62,739 nt of DNA from positions 1 through 62,739 of the forward strand of contig JBBQLH010000007.1 in assembly GCA_038327685.1 (NCBI GenBank), read 5' to 3'. The DNA is from DASQFQ01 sp038327685 (GTDB lineage Bacteria; Actinomycetota; Thermoleophilia; Solirubrobacterales; Solirubrobacteraceae). The notes below the pieces were generated by a model. The model saw only the letters and a list, made by a program, of their open reading frames with translations, was not told the origin of the DNA and made no database searches. Shown here piece after piece: positions 1-8,264 of this stretch. Position 1 is the stretch's first letter. Each line of letters starts with the position of its first letter. The position numbers and the translations under genes were made by a program.

Positions 1-379
1 ATTGGTCGTGGGACAACAGCCGCCAACCTGCCGAGGATGAGTCGCTGCCTGGGATGGCACCTCCCAGAAGCCGCTCCCGGGCAGTGACCATCCCACCGTT
101 GAGGAGACAACATGTCGCGAGCTATTTACGCGACAGCCTCGCTGCCATGCGAGCGTCTCGCGTGAAGTCCACGATGCGCCCGCTCAGGACGACACGCGGT
201 CGCCCTCCCCTCCCTCGTTTGCGCTCTCGTTGTGCCCCGAAGCAGGCGCGCTGTCGTTGCTCGCTGCGACGGCAGACCGGGGGCACCGATGCAGCCCGCG
301 AGTGCTCGGCGGTAGCGGTCGACTCTCCGTCCGTCACGCGACTGACGGTCCGGACGCCGCGGCCGGCGTGCGGCCTCGA

Positions 380-1495
380 TCATGGCTGGGCCCGTCGCAG
401 CTTCTTGCGCAGGTAGAGTGCGGGTCCGAGGTCGCCGTCGATGAGGTGCCCGTAGGTCTCGAGCGTGAACGCGGGCGAGTCGTGGCCCATCCAGCGCTGC
501 AGGCGCAGCGGGCTCAGGCCCGACTCGATGAGCATCGACGCGCACGTGTGACGGAGCGTGTGAAAGCCGACACCGGTCAGTCCCGCACGCTCGGCGGCGG
601 GGATGAGCACGCGGCGGCGCAGGCTGCCCTGATCGGACGCACCGCCGTCGCGACCGGGAAAGACGAACGCGTCGTCGACGCCATTGCGAGGCCGATGAGC
701 GCGCAGCCTGGCAGCGAGCTCGGGCGTCAGCGGGATCAGCCGCGCGCCGTGGCGAGACTTCGGCGCAACGATCGCGCCTTTGACGATCGCGCGGCGCACC
801 TGCAGATGCGGGGCCGGCTCATCGAGGACGAGGTCGCTCCAGCGCAGCCCGACCGCTTCGGAGATCCGCAGCCCGATGCCAACCCGGCGGAGCAGGTGGT
901 GATGCCGCGGCGGCGGGCGGGTCGCGCATGGTCGACGCGCGAGCGGCGCTTTCTGGCGCGGGCCGAGCTCGTGCAGCTGCTCGACGAGGTACCAGCGAAG
1001 TGGCGGCTGCTGTTTGAGCTGCTCGCCGCGACCCAGCAGCCCCTCGGCGACCGCTGCGTCAAGCGCGAGACGCAGCGGCGTGAGCGCGTTGGCGATCGAG
1101 CGGTCACACAGCCGCCCGGCGCGACCGGGGCGGGTCGTTAGCCAATCCACGAACTGCTGCACAGCGGCGCGATCGAGATCGCGCACCCGGACCTCGCGGT
1201 CAAAGTAGGTCAGCGCGAAGTTGACCAGCAGGCGACGGTACTCGCGGCGCGTGTTCGCGCGCACGCTGTCGTGCCCTCTGCCGACGTAGCGATCAAGCCA
1301 CGAGAGGCTAAACCCGTGCAGCGTCGGGCCGCGGCGCAGCGCCCGCGCCTCGCCGTCGCGCTTGACCTTGACGGCCCGAGCCTCGGCCAGCGTGCCGGCG
1401 TACTGCTTGCGCTGACGACCCTCGACGCGGTAGACCACCACGTACCTGGAACCACGCCGGTAGATGCCCGGCGCATCCGTCCGCTCGAGGGGCAA
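380..1495 (-). pseudogene. Tyrosine integrase interrupted by an internal inversion
   Basis: Site-specific tyrosine recombinase of about 371 codons. The N-terminal half has the usual GIYRRGSRYVVVYR start and core-binding region. The catalytic half shows the arginine in GLRISEAVGLRW (about residue 210), HTLRH (about 312), the GHD histidine (about 338) and a tyrosine in LETYGHL (about 348). Residues 154-205 look like nonsense. The missing junction (NPAEQVV... to ...LLFELLAAT) is encoded on the opposite strand of the same bases, so an internal block of about 153 bp has been inverted. The frame stays open in this orientation, but the enzyme should be inactive. It lies just downstream of a tRNA-Arg 3' half, the classic place for an integrase. 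Start chosen at 1495 because the family motif begins there. Confidence 0.85.
880..1033 (+). other. Inverted segment inside the integrase gene
   Basis: Read on the + strand, these 51 codons give a typical tyrosine-recombinase linker and first catalytic helices (NPAEQVVMPRR, RAELVQLLDEVPAKWRL, LLFELLAAT). Placed back in the minus orientation they join in frame to ...AVAEGLL on one side and GIGLRISEAVGLRW on the other. The ends carry an imperfect short inverted repeat around GGCG(G)AGCAG. The exact breakpoints are uncertain by a few bases. Confidence 0.75.
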
Positions 1496-1587
1496 CTTGC
1501 TCCCTGTTGCCCCGTTGCCCCCGCTGTTGCCACCCAGCGGCGTTCGCCACCAGCCGGAAAACCCCTACAGCGCAGGGATTCCCGTAG

Positions 1588-1629
1588 CGCGCCCGAGAGG
1601 ATTTTAACCTCTGACCTTCGGTTCCGTAG
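1588..1629 (-). repeat. 3' half of tRNA-Arg(ACG), attachment-site core
   Basis: On the minus strand this starts at an anticodon loop CTACGGA and continues through the 3' anticodon stem, variable loop AGGTC, T-stem AGAGG/CCTCT and acceptor strand CGGGCGC plus G. No 5' half is present. The T-loop is TTAAAAT instead of TTCGAAT, so it is a decayed copy. It lies about 90 bp upstream of the integrase start. A second copy lies at 29612-29653 in the same orientation. Confidence 0.75.
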
Positions 1630-1800
1630 ATGCGCCAGAAAGGCGCCAGAAACTCTGGATCGCCAGCCAGCTCGACCGGCACCAGCTGCCCTTGAGGGTG
1701 GGAACGCTCGCTCCTCGCGGCGAGCCGGCACAAGGCCCGCGGCAAGTGAGACGACTGCACCTCGTCCACCTTGACACTCTCGATGGAGCCGCGCGGGTCC
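1630..1800. repeat. Attachment-arm repeat, left copy
   Basis: Diverged direct repeat of 29690-29860. Both contain GCGCCAGAAAGGCGCC, a stretch near CTTGAGGGTGGG(A/G)ACGC and a tail ending GTGAGACG(A/C)CTGC. It adjoins the tRNA-Arg 3' half in both places, as expected for att arms of related elements. The rest of 1800-2177 shows no recognisable gene. Confidence 0.6.
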
Positions 1801-2177
1801 CCTCTGTGACGCCCGCATTCCTCCCCGACGGGGAATCCGTTGCGGCGACCGTCCCGAACCCGGTGATTTCGGCGAGAGCGAGGAACCAATAGCCGTGCCC
1901 GACGAAGGGGCCGCTGGCCGCCAGCAGTCAACACCGGCGGCACCAAGCAGCTGCAGGACGCCGTAGCAGCATCACCCCGGGTGAGCACCGCCGCCTCGAC
2001 GCGAGCAGCAAACTGAAATCTCGCGTGGACGACGGAGCGCGGCGGCGTCCGCCCGGTTCGCCGCCGGGCATGATCGGGCCTCGCTGGGCAGCCCCCACGC
2101 CCGCCGCCCCCAACCGCTGCAGCCCGTCGCGGCCGTGCTCCTTGCCGAGCGGCCGGAGGAATGCCCGCAAGACTGGG

Positions 2178-2408
2178 TTAGACGATGCCGCGGTGGGTCA
2201 GCGCCATACGGACCCATGCATCCGTCGAGGTCGGTGACAGTCGATTGTCGATACCGTAGGCGCGGCAGTGGCGCTCAAGATATGAGCACGCGCATGGCGC
2301 GTCCCAATCGAGGTCGTCGCGTGCGGCGCGGGAGCGCGCGATGTATCTGTGCAGGTCGAGCAGTGAGCGCCATGTGAGCGCGGGACGCGAGGCCTTGACT
2401 CGGGTCAT
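2178..2408 (-). CDS. Small hypothetical protein
   Basis: A 76-residue open frame with no recognised domain. Its support is an ATG preceded 11 nt upstream by GGAGGT, and a composition with normal Tyr, Asp and His content rather than the Arg/Pro-rich look of shadow frames. It ends just before the att-like region and may be a remnant of a larger gene. No function is proposed. Confidence 0.35.
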   Translation of the reverse strand: MTRVKASRPALTWRSLLDLHRYIARSRAARDDLDWDAPCACSYLERHCRAYGIDNRLSPTSTDAWVRMALTHRGIV

Positions 2409-2473
2409 GTGCGGGTTGGACCTCCGCTGGCGCTTAACGGTTCGGGCTGCGGCGCCGTCGTCACGGGACCGTG

Positions 2474-3484
2474 TCAGCCGGGCGGCGTGCGCTCGGCATC
2501 GGCGCGGGCGAAGACCCCGAGCAGACGCCCCTCAGGCGTGGTGACGACAGCGGTGTTGAGCTGGCGACGCGCGAGGCGGTCGATGAGCTCACGCGCGGGC
2601 GTGTCGGGCCGCACAGTGCTGGGCCCTGGCTGCATCGCGCTCTCGACGACGGCGCCTTCGACGGCGCCCTCCAGCGCACTGCGACGCAGGCGTCCGAGCA
2701 CGATGCGCTGATCGTTGACGACAAGACAGAACCCATACCGCGAGCTCACGACGGCACTGGCGGCAGTTGCCAGAGGCTCGTCAAACGCGCAGGTCGGCGG
2801 GTCGGTGTCGAGCAGATCGCCGGCTCTGGGGATGGCGGCGCGGGCGCCTTCGCCCGGCAGCCCGTGCGCGAGCCAGTCGGCCTTTCCCGCCACGTAGTCG
2901 TACACCGGGTCGAACCCGAGCGCTTCGAGCCGCCACGCGGCTCGCGGACTCATGTCTCAGAGGCTGTCGTAGCAGTAGACGATCACGGCGCGCGAGCGGT
3001 CGAGCCGCTCGGCGCTCGCGCCGTCGAGCTCCTTGAGCGGGAGGCTGAGGGCTCCGGGGAGGTGCTCCTCCTCGTACTCGGCGGCGGGCAGGACCTCGAC
3101 CAGCTGGGCGCCGCCGTCGACCATGCCCCTGAGCTGCTCGAGGCCGATTGCGCGGGGCGTCAACCGCGGCCACTCCACGCGGGTCGCCAGCGCGTTGAGG
3201 ATCCAGACGTCGGGCGGCGTCCCGCGGAGCCCCTCGTCGGTCGGATACAGGCGGCACTTGAGCCCGTAGTCCGTGCGCTGTACCGCCGCTGGCTCGACGT
3301 CGCGGCCGCCGATCCGCACCGTCGGTGAGCCAAGGAAGCGTTCGCGCTCGGCGGCGTCGGCCGACTCGATATGGCGCAGCTGGATTTCGACCGCGACCCC
3401 GGCCTCGGCGAGCGGCCTCCGGAGGCGCGGCAGCAGCGCCTCATGGCTCGGGCATCCGTCGAAGTAGAGGACCTCGACCGTCAC
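2474..3484 (-). CDS. DF-rhodanese-CBS fusion, candidate selenoprotein (in-frame UGA)
   Basis: One 336-residue product if the TGA at 2957-2959 is read as selenocysteine (residue 176). Residues 1-105 form a thioredoxin-like DF-family domain (VEVLYFDGCPSHEALL, FLGSPTVRIGG). About 115-205 is a rhodanese domain (AAEYEEEHLPGALSLP, VIVYCYDSL-U-DMSPRAAWRLE). About 220-335 is a CBS pair. The UGA sits where related rhodanese loops carry cysteine, giving a C-x4-U motif, and the rhodanese fold continues in the same frame after it. A hairpin of bSECIS geometry follows. The GTG start at 3484 overlaps the upstream stop as GTGA. Likely a sulfur- or metal-redox protein co-expressed with ArsR and a MerT-like membrane protein. 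Alternative: a simple nonsense mutation. Confidence 0.75.
2926..2944 (-). promoter_or_regulatory. bSECIS-like hairpin for UGA at 2957-2959
   Basis: Twelve nt after the UGA comes CGAGCCGC-GTG-GCGGCTCG: a perfect 8-bp stem with a 3-nt loop starting with G. The apical loop begins 21 nt after the UGA. This fits the published bacterial SECIS consensus (loop 3-14 nt, G in the first two loop positions, 16-37 nt from UGA). Confidence 0.65.
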
Positions 3485-3729
3485 GGCTGGCGGCTCCGGG
3501 GCGCGCGCGGCGAGAGGCGCCGCCGGCGGGGGCGCATGACGACAACCACACTGGCGATGAGCGCGGCGAGGACGACGATGCCACCGGCCACGCCGAGGAA
3601 GACCGCGAGCGCGATTCCGCCGACGAGCGTTCCGATCAGTGGGAGCGCGGCGCAGCAGACGATGCCCAGCACCGCCGCGATGCACGTCGCCGCCGCGTTC
3701 TCTGTCCCGACGCGCCGCACGGTCAGCAC
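3481..3729 (-). CDS. Small CC-motif membrane protein, MerT-like
   Basis: About 82 residues with two hydrophobic segments. The first carries a vicinal cysteine pair (IVCCAALPLIG) as in mercuric-ion uptake proteins; the tail is Arg-rich. The GTG start at 3729 overlaps the ArsR stop (GTGCTGA), and the stop overlaps the next GTG, so translation is probably coupled. The same gene order (ArsR, CC-membrane protein) recurs in the mer operon at 35 kb. Metal transport is inferred from this context and the CC motif; I see no further diagnostic motif. Confidence 0.6.
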   Translation of the reverse strand: MLTVRRVGTENAAATCIAAVLGIVCCAALPLIGTLVGGIALAVFLGVAGGIVVLAALIASVVVVMRPRRRRLSPRAPRSRQP

Positions 3730-4106
3730 CCGTCGCCGTCGATGCGTCGGCACGCGGCGATGTGCTGGGCGTTGTCACGCAATAGCGCGCGGCCGAGCTC
3801 GATCACGTTCGCCACGCGCTCGTCGGCAAGCCGGTAGTGGATCGTGCGGTGCTCGCGCCGGGTCTGGACGAACCCGCACCAGCGCAGGCAGGCGAGGTGG
3901 TTGGAGACCTTGGGCTGCGCTTCGCCGAGCAGTTCGGCGAGCTGGCCGACGGAGCGCTCGCGATCGCGCACCAGCTCCAGAATCCGCAGCCTGGTGCGAT
4001 CGCCGAGCACCCGGAAGTACTTCGACAGCAGGTCGGCCTCGGCGGGGGCGACGGGAAGTCGGAACGGTGCGTTGGCGAACGCTGCTTCCATCGCCTCACT
4101 ATACAT
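3723..4106 (-). CDS. ArsR-family metal/metalloid-sensing repressor
   Basis: 127 residues with the winged-helix core DRTRLRILELV and recognition helix QPKVSNHLACLRWCGFV. Candidate metal ligands are the cysteines in LACLRWC and the C-terminal HIAACR...DGC. Paralogues lie at 35354-35728 and 60301-60664. Such ArsR proteins replace MerR as mercury regulators in some actinobacteria (for example Streptomyces mer). The ATG at 4106 follows AAAGGAACG and lies just inside a TTCTGA-type dyad, suggesting autoregulation of this leftward operon. Confidence 0.85.
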   Translation of the reverse strand: MYSEAMEAAFANAPFRLPVAPAEADLLSKYFRVLGDRTRLRILELVRDRERSVGQLAELLGEAQPKVSNHLACLRWCGFVQTRREHRTIHYRLADERVANVIELGRALLRDNAQHIAACRRIDGDGC

Positions 4107-4113
4107 CGTTCCT

Positions 4114-4127
4114 TTCTGATATAAGAA
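4114..4127. promoter_or_regulatory. Putative ArsR operator
   Basis: TTCTGATATAAGAA, a near-palindrome 8 bp upstream of the ArsR start. It closely matches the perfect dyad TTCTGAGATCAGAA between merB2 and arsR at 60267. The rest of 4128-4361 shows no gene. Confidence 0.5.
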
Positions 4128-4361
4128 CTTCATGTTGTGACTAACGACCCGCCAGCGGCGGCACCGTTTCTGGGCAGACCGGGGCCGTCTGGGACGTCGC
4201 CTGCCTCGAATGTCGCCTAGCCCAGCCGTACGACGGGCTCTCTCGTAGGCGGTAACAAGCCGTCGTGGACGATCGGATCGTCCAGCGCTCGCCGACGACG
4301 CCGATCGCACTTGAAGTCCTCGGCCACGGCCCGGCGTCGCGACACCGCCGCCCCTGCCGAC

Positions 4362-4853
4362 TCAGCGCGTGGCCGCGGCCACGCTTCTACGGGCGGCCGA
4401 CTCGGCCGGTCGCGCGTAGCCGACGAGGAACGGCGCCAGCATCAGCCCGTAGAACGCGTGCGCGAAGACCTCGAACGTCTGGTTGGGGCCCTCCTGGAAC
4501 CACTCGAAGAACAGCCGTCCGAGGATCTGGAAGTTGACCACGTACAACACGAGCCCGAACGCGACCGACATGCCGATCAGCCGGCCGGGCCCGCTGACGA
4601 GCGGGGCGAGGAACGCCGCAGTCGCTCCGAAGGCGGCCGACAGCGTGAGGTGGACGACCAGGCCGATCGCGAGGTTCTCAGGGCTCGGCTGTGGCTTGTC
4701 GGCGAAGTGGAAGATCGTCGAGATGTCATACAGCGGCGCCACGGCCGGCAACCCCTGGCTGTCGGCGTACCACATGTTGGCCAGCAGGAACAGCAGCCCC
4801 GCTGCTGTGCCTGCGACCACGCCGCGGACAAGCCGCGCGTCGATGTCGTCCAT
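4362..4853 (-). CDS. Integral membrane protein of unknown function
   Basis: About 163 residues with four predicted hydrophobic helices (VRGVVAGTAAGLLFLLANMW; LAIGLVVHLTLSAAFGATAAF; LIGMSVAFGLVLYVVNF; VFAHAFYGLMLAPFLVGYA). The ATG at 4853 (MDDIDARL) is preferred over the upstream one because it begins the natural-looking sequence. No catalytic motif seen. It is transcribed toward the ArsR operon but about 250 bp separates them. Confidence 0.6.
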   Translation of the reverse strand: MDDIDARLVRGVVAGTAAGLLFLLANMWYADSQGLPAVAPLYDISTIFHFADKPQPSPENLAIGLVVHLTLSAAFGATAAFLAPLVSGPGRLIGMSVAFGLVLYVVNFQILGRLFFEWFQEGPNQTFEVFAHAFYGLMLAPFLVGYARPAESAARRSVAAATR

Positions 4854-4985
4854 CAGACCGCCGTTGCCCGGATCCCGCATTCGAACCCACCCCCGTGAAT
4901 CGGTTGCACCGTCCCTCTGACCCGCTTGCCGCGACGAGGGTTCAATGCCGCGCGAGGCTGGGGCGGCAGCGCACCCCGCGCGCGG

Positions 4986-5234
4986 CTAGTCCTTGGCGCG
5001 GTTCTGCTTCGTGGCCGGCGGCGCGGCGCCCTGGCCGGCGAGGCATTCGGGTCCGGAGTGCACGATCTTCGGAGCGGGCGCGGACCGGACCTCGGCGCTG
5101 GCCTGGCTGGCCCGATTGCCCGGGACACCGAGCGCGACGGCGCCGAGAATCCACGCGGCGAGCAACACCGCGGTCTTGCGCCACGGTCCCGGGACGCGCG
5201 TCCGCGCGGCGGACGTTGTCGAATCGCCAGTCAT
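4986..5234 (-). CDS. Small single-TM protein, unknown
   Basis: 82 residues: a polar N-terminus, one hydrophobic stretch (TAVLLAAWILGAVALGV) and a polar tail with one cysteine. It starts in an ATGA overlap with the stop of the upstream membrane protein (5231-5851), so the two are probably co-translated. No family recognised. Confidence 0.5.
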   Translation of the reverse strand: MTGDSTTSAARTRVPGPWRKTAVLLAAWILGAVALGVPGNRASQASAEVRSAPAPKIVHSGPECLAGQGAAPPATKQNRAKD

Positions 5235-5851
5235 GCCAGCTCCTTCTCTTGCGACGCCCTAGCGCCGGTGGGCACTGCCTTCGAGGCGCTCGCGGTCCGC
5301 TTGGCCGTCAGCTCGTCGCGCACGGCAAGCGTGATGTTGGCCACCGCGACGACCGCGAGCGCGGCGGCGAACGTGCGAGCGTCGTCGAGCACGCCGACGG
5401 CCTGCGTGGTAAATGCGAGGATCAGGCCGCCGGCCATGACGGTGACAGCCAGCCCAAGCGCGTCCACGTCGAATCCCGCGCGCTGCAGCAGCAGTCCGGC
5501 GGTCATGCCGAGCCCGGCACCGGCCAGGTACAACCCGGAGATGTCGAGATCAGGCCGAACGGCGCCGGCGAACACGACCGCTACGCCCCAGCCCGTCAGC
5601 GCGCAGGCCGTCGCCCAGTGGCCGCCATCACGGCCACCCACGATGGCCGCTCCTAGGTAGGCGAGGCCCAGCGTCAGCGGCGTCCAGTAGAAGCGCCCGT
5701 CGTCGGGGGCGACCACGACCACGAGGAACAACGCGCCCGCCAGCAGCAGGACGGCTTGGCCGACACGGATGTTGGACGCCTTCGACGACCTCGTCGTCGT
5801 CCCCCTGGGCCGTCCGTTCGGTGTCAATTGAACCGGCGCGCGCGTGTCCAT
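5231..5851 (-). CDS. Multi-spanning membrane protein, unknown
   Basis: 206 residues with about six hydrophobic segments (VGQAVLLLAGALFLVVVV, FYWTPLTLGLAYLGAAIVGG, ALGLAVTVMAGGLILAFTT, TFAAALAVVAVANITLAV). No catalytic or metal-binding motif seen. It forms a two-gene unit with 4986-5234. The 245 bp upstream (to 6097) separates it from a divergent CDP-alcohol transferase and holds the repeated string GCGCCCAGCT(T/C)GGG, but no clear promoter. Confidence 0.55.
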   Translation of the reverse strand: MDTRAPVQLTPNGRPRGTTTRSSKASNIRVGQAVLLLAGALFLVVVVAPDDGRFYWTPLTLGLAYLGAAIVGGRDGGHWATACALTGWGVAVVFAGAVRPDLDISGLYLAGAGLGMTAGLLLQRAGFDVDALGLAVTVMAGGLILAFTTQAVGVLDDARTFAAALAVVAVANITLAVRDELTAKRTASASKAVPTGARASQEKELA

Positions 5852-6097
5852 GGTCTGTGTGACCCGTACCGCTCAGATTCGGTTCAAACTTCGACCCGCC
5901 GTCGCGCCGGTTCGGTTCAGCGCGCCCAGCTTGGGTACAGGCGACTGAATCGTCCAGCGCCCAGCTCGGGGTCCCATGCGTGATTCGACGCCGCTCGTCA
6001 CCCCACGCGGAGAACCGGCTCCGCGCTTTCGCCGCGGTCCGTGGCGGTGCGCGGCGCGGCGCACCGTTGGGTCCGTTCCCGTCGCCTCGTATGGTGC

Positions 6098-6703
6098 ATG
6101 TCCGTGCTTGATGCTCCGGTGCGCGCGCGGCTGGCCGCCCCGCTGGCTGACGTGGCGCGACGTCTCACGGGTGTAGGCATCGGTCCGGGCGCGGTCACGG
6201 CGGTCGGCCTCGCGGTCGGCATCGGCGCTTGCGTGGCTGCAGCCCTCGCGGTCTGGCCGCTCGCGCTCGGGCTGTGGCTGGTCAACCGGGTGCTGGACGG
6301 GCTCGACGGCGCGCTCGCCCGCGTAGGCGGTGGGGGCACGGATCTCGGAGGGTTCCTGGATTTCCTCGCGGACTTCGTCGTCTACGGAGGCTTCGTTGTT
6401 GGCGTGGCGATCGCGGTCCCGGACGCGCGAGTCGCGTGCACCGTGCTGCTCGCGGCGTACCTGCTCAACAACGTGGCGCTGCTGTCGTTCGCGTCGCTGG
6501 TGGAGAAGCGAGCGCTGGCGTTCGGCGACGAGCGCTCGCTGCGCTTCACGCCCGGCCTCACGGAGGGCACCGAGACAGTGATCGCGTACACGGCGTTCTG
6601 CATCTTTCCTAGTCATGCAGCCGTGGCGGCGTGGGTGTTCGCCGGGATGGTCCTGTTCACGGTCGGGCAGCGCGTTCGGCTGGCCATCATGACGCTGCGT
6701 TGA
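6098..6703 (+). CDS. CDP-alcohol phosphatidyltransferase family protein
   Basis: 201 residues. It carries the full signature DG-x2-AR-x8-G-x3-D-x3-D as DGALAR...GGFLDFLAD around residue 70, in a protein with about six hydrophobic helices. The family transfers a phosphoalcohol from CDP-diacylglycerol or a CDP-alcohol at the inner membrane; the substrate cannot be told here. Start at ATG 6098 (MSVLDAPVRARL), the first codon of natural-looking sequence. Convergent with the permease at 6736. Confidence 0.75.
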   Translation: MSVLDAPVRARLAAPLADVARRLTGVGIGPGAVTAVGLAVGIGACVAAALAVWPLALGLWLVNRVLDGLDGALARVGGGGTDLGGFLDFLADFVVYGGFVVGVAIAVPDARVACTVLLAAYLLNNVALLSFASLVEKRALAFGDERSLRFTPGLTEGTETVIAYTAFCIFPSHAAVAAWVFAGMVLFTVGQRVRLAIMTLR

Positions 6704-6735
6704 CTTGGGGTGGGTGGACCGGAGTAGACCTGCCG

Positions 6736-7934
6736 TCACCCGGCTCGGTTCGCCGCGGCGCCGTGGTCGTGCTCGCCGATGGGCCGATTCATCATGCGCA
6801 GCATCGAGAGCCCTCCGCCACGGCGGAAGTAGCGCACGACCAGCACGGCGGCCAAGGCGAGGAAGATGACGTTGAGCACGGTCGTGTGGTTGAGCTGGAC
6901 GCTGGCGGTCTCGACCTTGGCGTTGCGCTCGGCAGGCACGAGCCCGAGGCCCTGGAAGAGCAGCTCGACGATCAAGCCGGCGGCGACTATGACGGCGTAG
7001 AACGTCGCGAGCAGGAACGCTGCCATCCGCCAGCCGTAGTACTTGCGGTAGATGTCGAGGATCGGCAGGACGAGCAGATCGGCGAAGATGAACGCGACGA
7101 CACCGCCGAAACTGATTCCGCCGTTCCACAGCACAGCAGCGAGCGGAACGTTGCCGATCGAGCAGACGAAGCTGACGATGGCGACGAGCGGCCCGACGAT
7201 CGGGCCCCATAGCTTCGCGAACGTCTCGTGGCCTTCGAAGAAGATCGCCTGCCACCACTGGGCACCCAGGCGGCGAGTGCGCCCGCGATCAGCAGCCCGC
7301 CGAAGATGTCCAGCCAGATCGCCGCCCAGTCCATGACGAAGTAGTTCGCGGTCGCGGTGAACCCGGCGGGCGAGCGAAGCCGATGCCACAACGATCCCGG
7401 CTCGCGGATCGACATGTCCATGTCTGCGTGGCCCTCCATGCGCCCGACCACGGGGCGGTCGGCCCGCACGCGCGCGTCGTCGACGAGCCGCCGGCGGAGG
7501 AAGACGCGGAATGCGAGCGCGAGCAGCACGATCATCAGCGGGCCGCCGACGAACTCGGCAAGCGTGAACTGCCAGCCGAGGATCAGCGCCATCACGATGC
7601 CGAGTTCGATCACGAGATTGGTGGAGGCGAACTCGAACGCCATCGCCGATGTGAAGTTCGCGCCCTTTCGGACGAGTGACCGGGCGAGCGCGACCGCCGC
7701 GTACGAGCAGGATGACGACGCCGCGCCGAGCCCACAGGCAAGCCCGATCGAGCGCGGCGAGTCGTCCGGCAGCAACCGCCGGATCTCGCCCTTCGAGACG
7801 ACCGCCTGCACTACGGCCGAGAGCGCAAACCCGAGGATCAGCGCCCACAGGATCTCCCAGAACATGCCGAACGCGAACGACAGCGCGTCGACAATGTCGC
7901 CTCCCACGGACGTCGGCAGCACAAGTCCACCCAT
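6736..7934 (-). pseudogene. ArsP/DUF318-type permease with a frameshift
   Basis: About 400-codon permease broken by one missing base near 7262. The first frame ends ...FGGLLIAGALAAWVP and the next resumes QWWQAIFFEGHETFAK. Family marks on both sides are intact: GLGAASSSCSYAAVALARSL, FASTNLVIELG, CSIGNVPLAAVLWNGGISFG and ADLLVLPILDIYRKYYGW. A paralogue with YHS domains is at 53275-54687. Relatives export arsenicals or other metals; the substrate here is unknown. Start at ATG 7934. The single-base break could be an assembly error, in which case the gene is intact. Confidence 0.8.
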
Positions 7935-7997
7935 GCTGTCGCGCTGCCCGATGTGCCGGCACCCGGCGGCTAGGAGCGGTTGCCGCATGACGGCGCC

Positions 7998-8264
7998 CTA
8001 CCTTCGCTCCGCATCGGGCCCAGACCACGTGCGGATGCGCTCCACGATGCGCTTGGAGTTGTGCGTCGCGGTGCCGTCGTCCTCGAGCAGGACTGGCACT
8101 CGCGGCTGGCCGGTGAGATCCATGATCTCGGCCCGGAGGTCGGGCTTGGCTGAAAGCGGGACGCGTACGGTCTCGAAGTCGAGGCCGGCCGCCTTGAGCT
8201 CCCGGGCGACGCGCCCGCAGGGACACAGCCGGTCCGTCGGCGTCTTGCAGCGATAGAGCTTCAT
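7998..8264 (-). CDS. Glutaredoxin/GST N-terminal-like protein
   Basis: 88 residues with a thioredoxin-like start (MKLYRCKTPTDRLCPCGRVARELKAAG), the cis-proline region QPRVPVLLEDDG and a CPC site. The ATG at 8264 overlaps the hydrolase stop (ATGA) and has a strong GGGGAGG ribosome site. Likely a small thiol-redox or glutathione-like adaptor co-transcribed with the hydrolase and permease. Confidence 0.65.
   Translation of the reverse strand: MKLYRCKTPTDRLCPCGRVARELKAAGLDFETVRVPLSAKPDLRAEIMDLTGQPRVPVLLEDDGTATHNSKRIVERIRTWSGPDAERR

Noticed and set aside
112..165. 17-codon ATG frame with GAGGAG upstream
   Set aside because: Too short, no context, ends inside uninformative sequence.
230..1141. 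Long + strand open frame over the integrase
   Set aside because: Antisense shadow except for the inverted block at 880-1033.
5875..5975. Direct repeats of GCGCCCAGCT(T/C)GGG and TTCGGTTCA
   Set aside because: Only two loose copies each in an intergenic gap; too weak to call an operator or att site.
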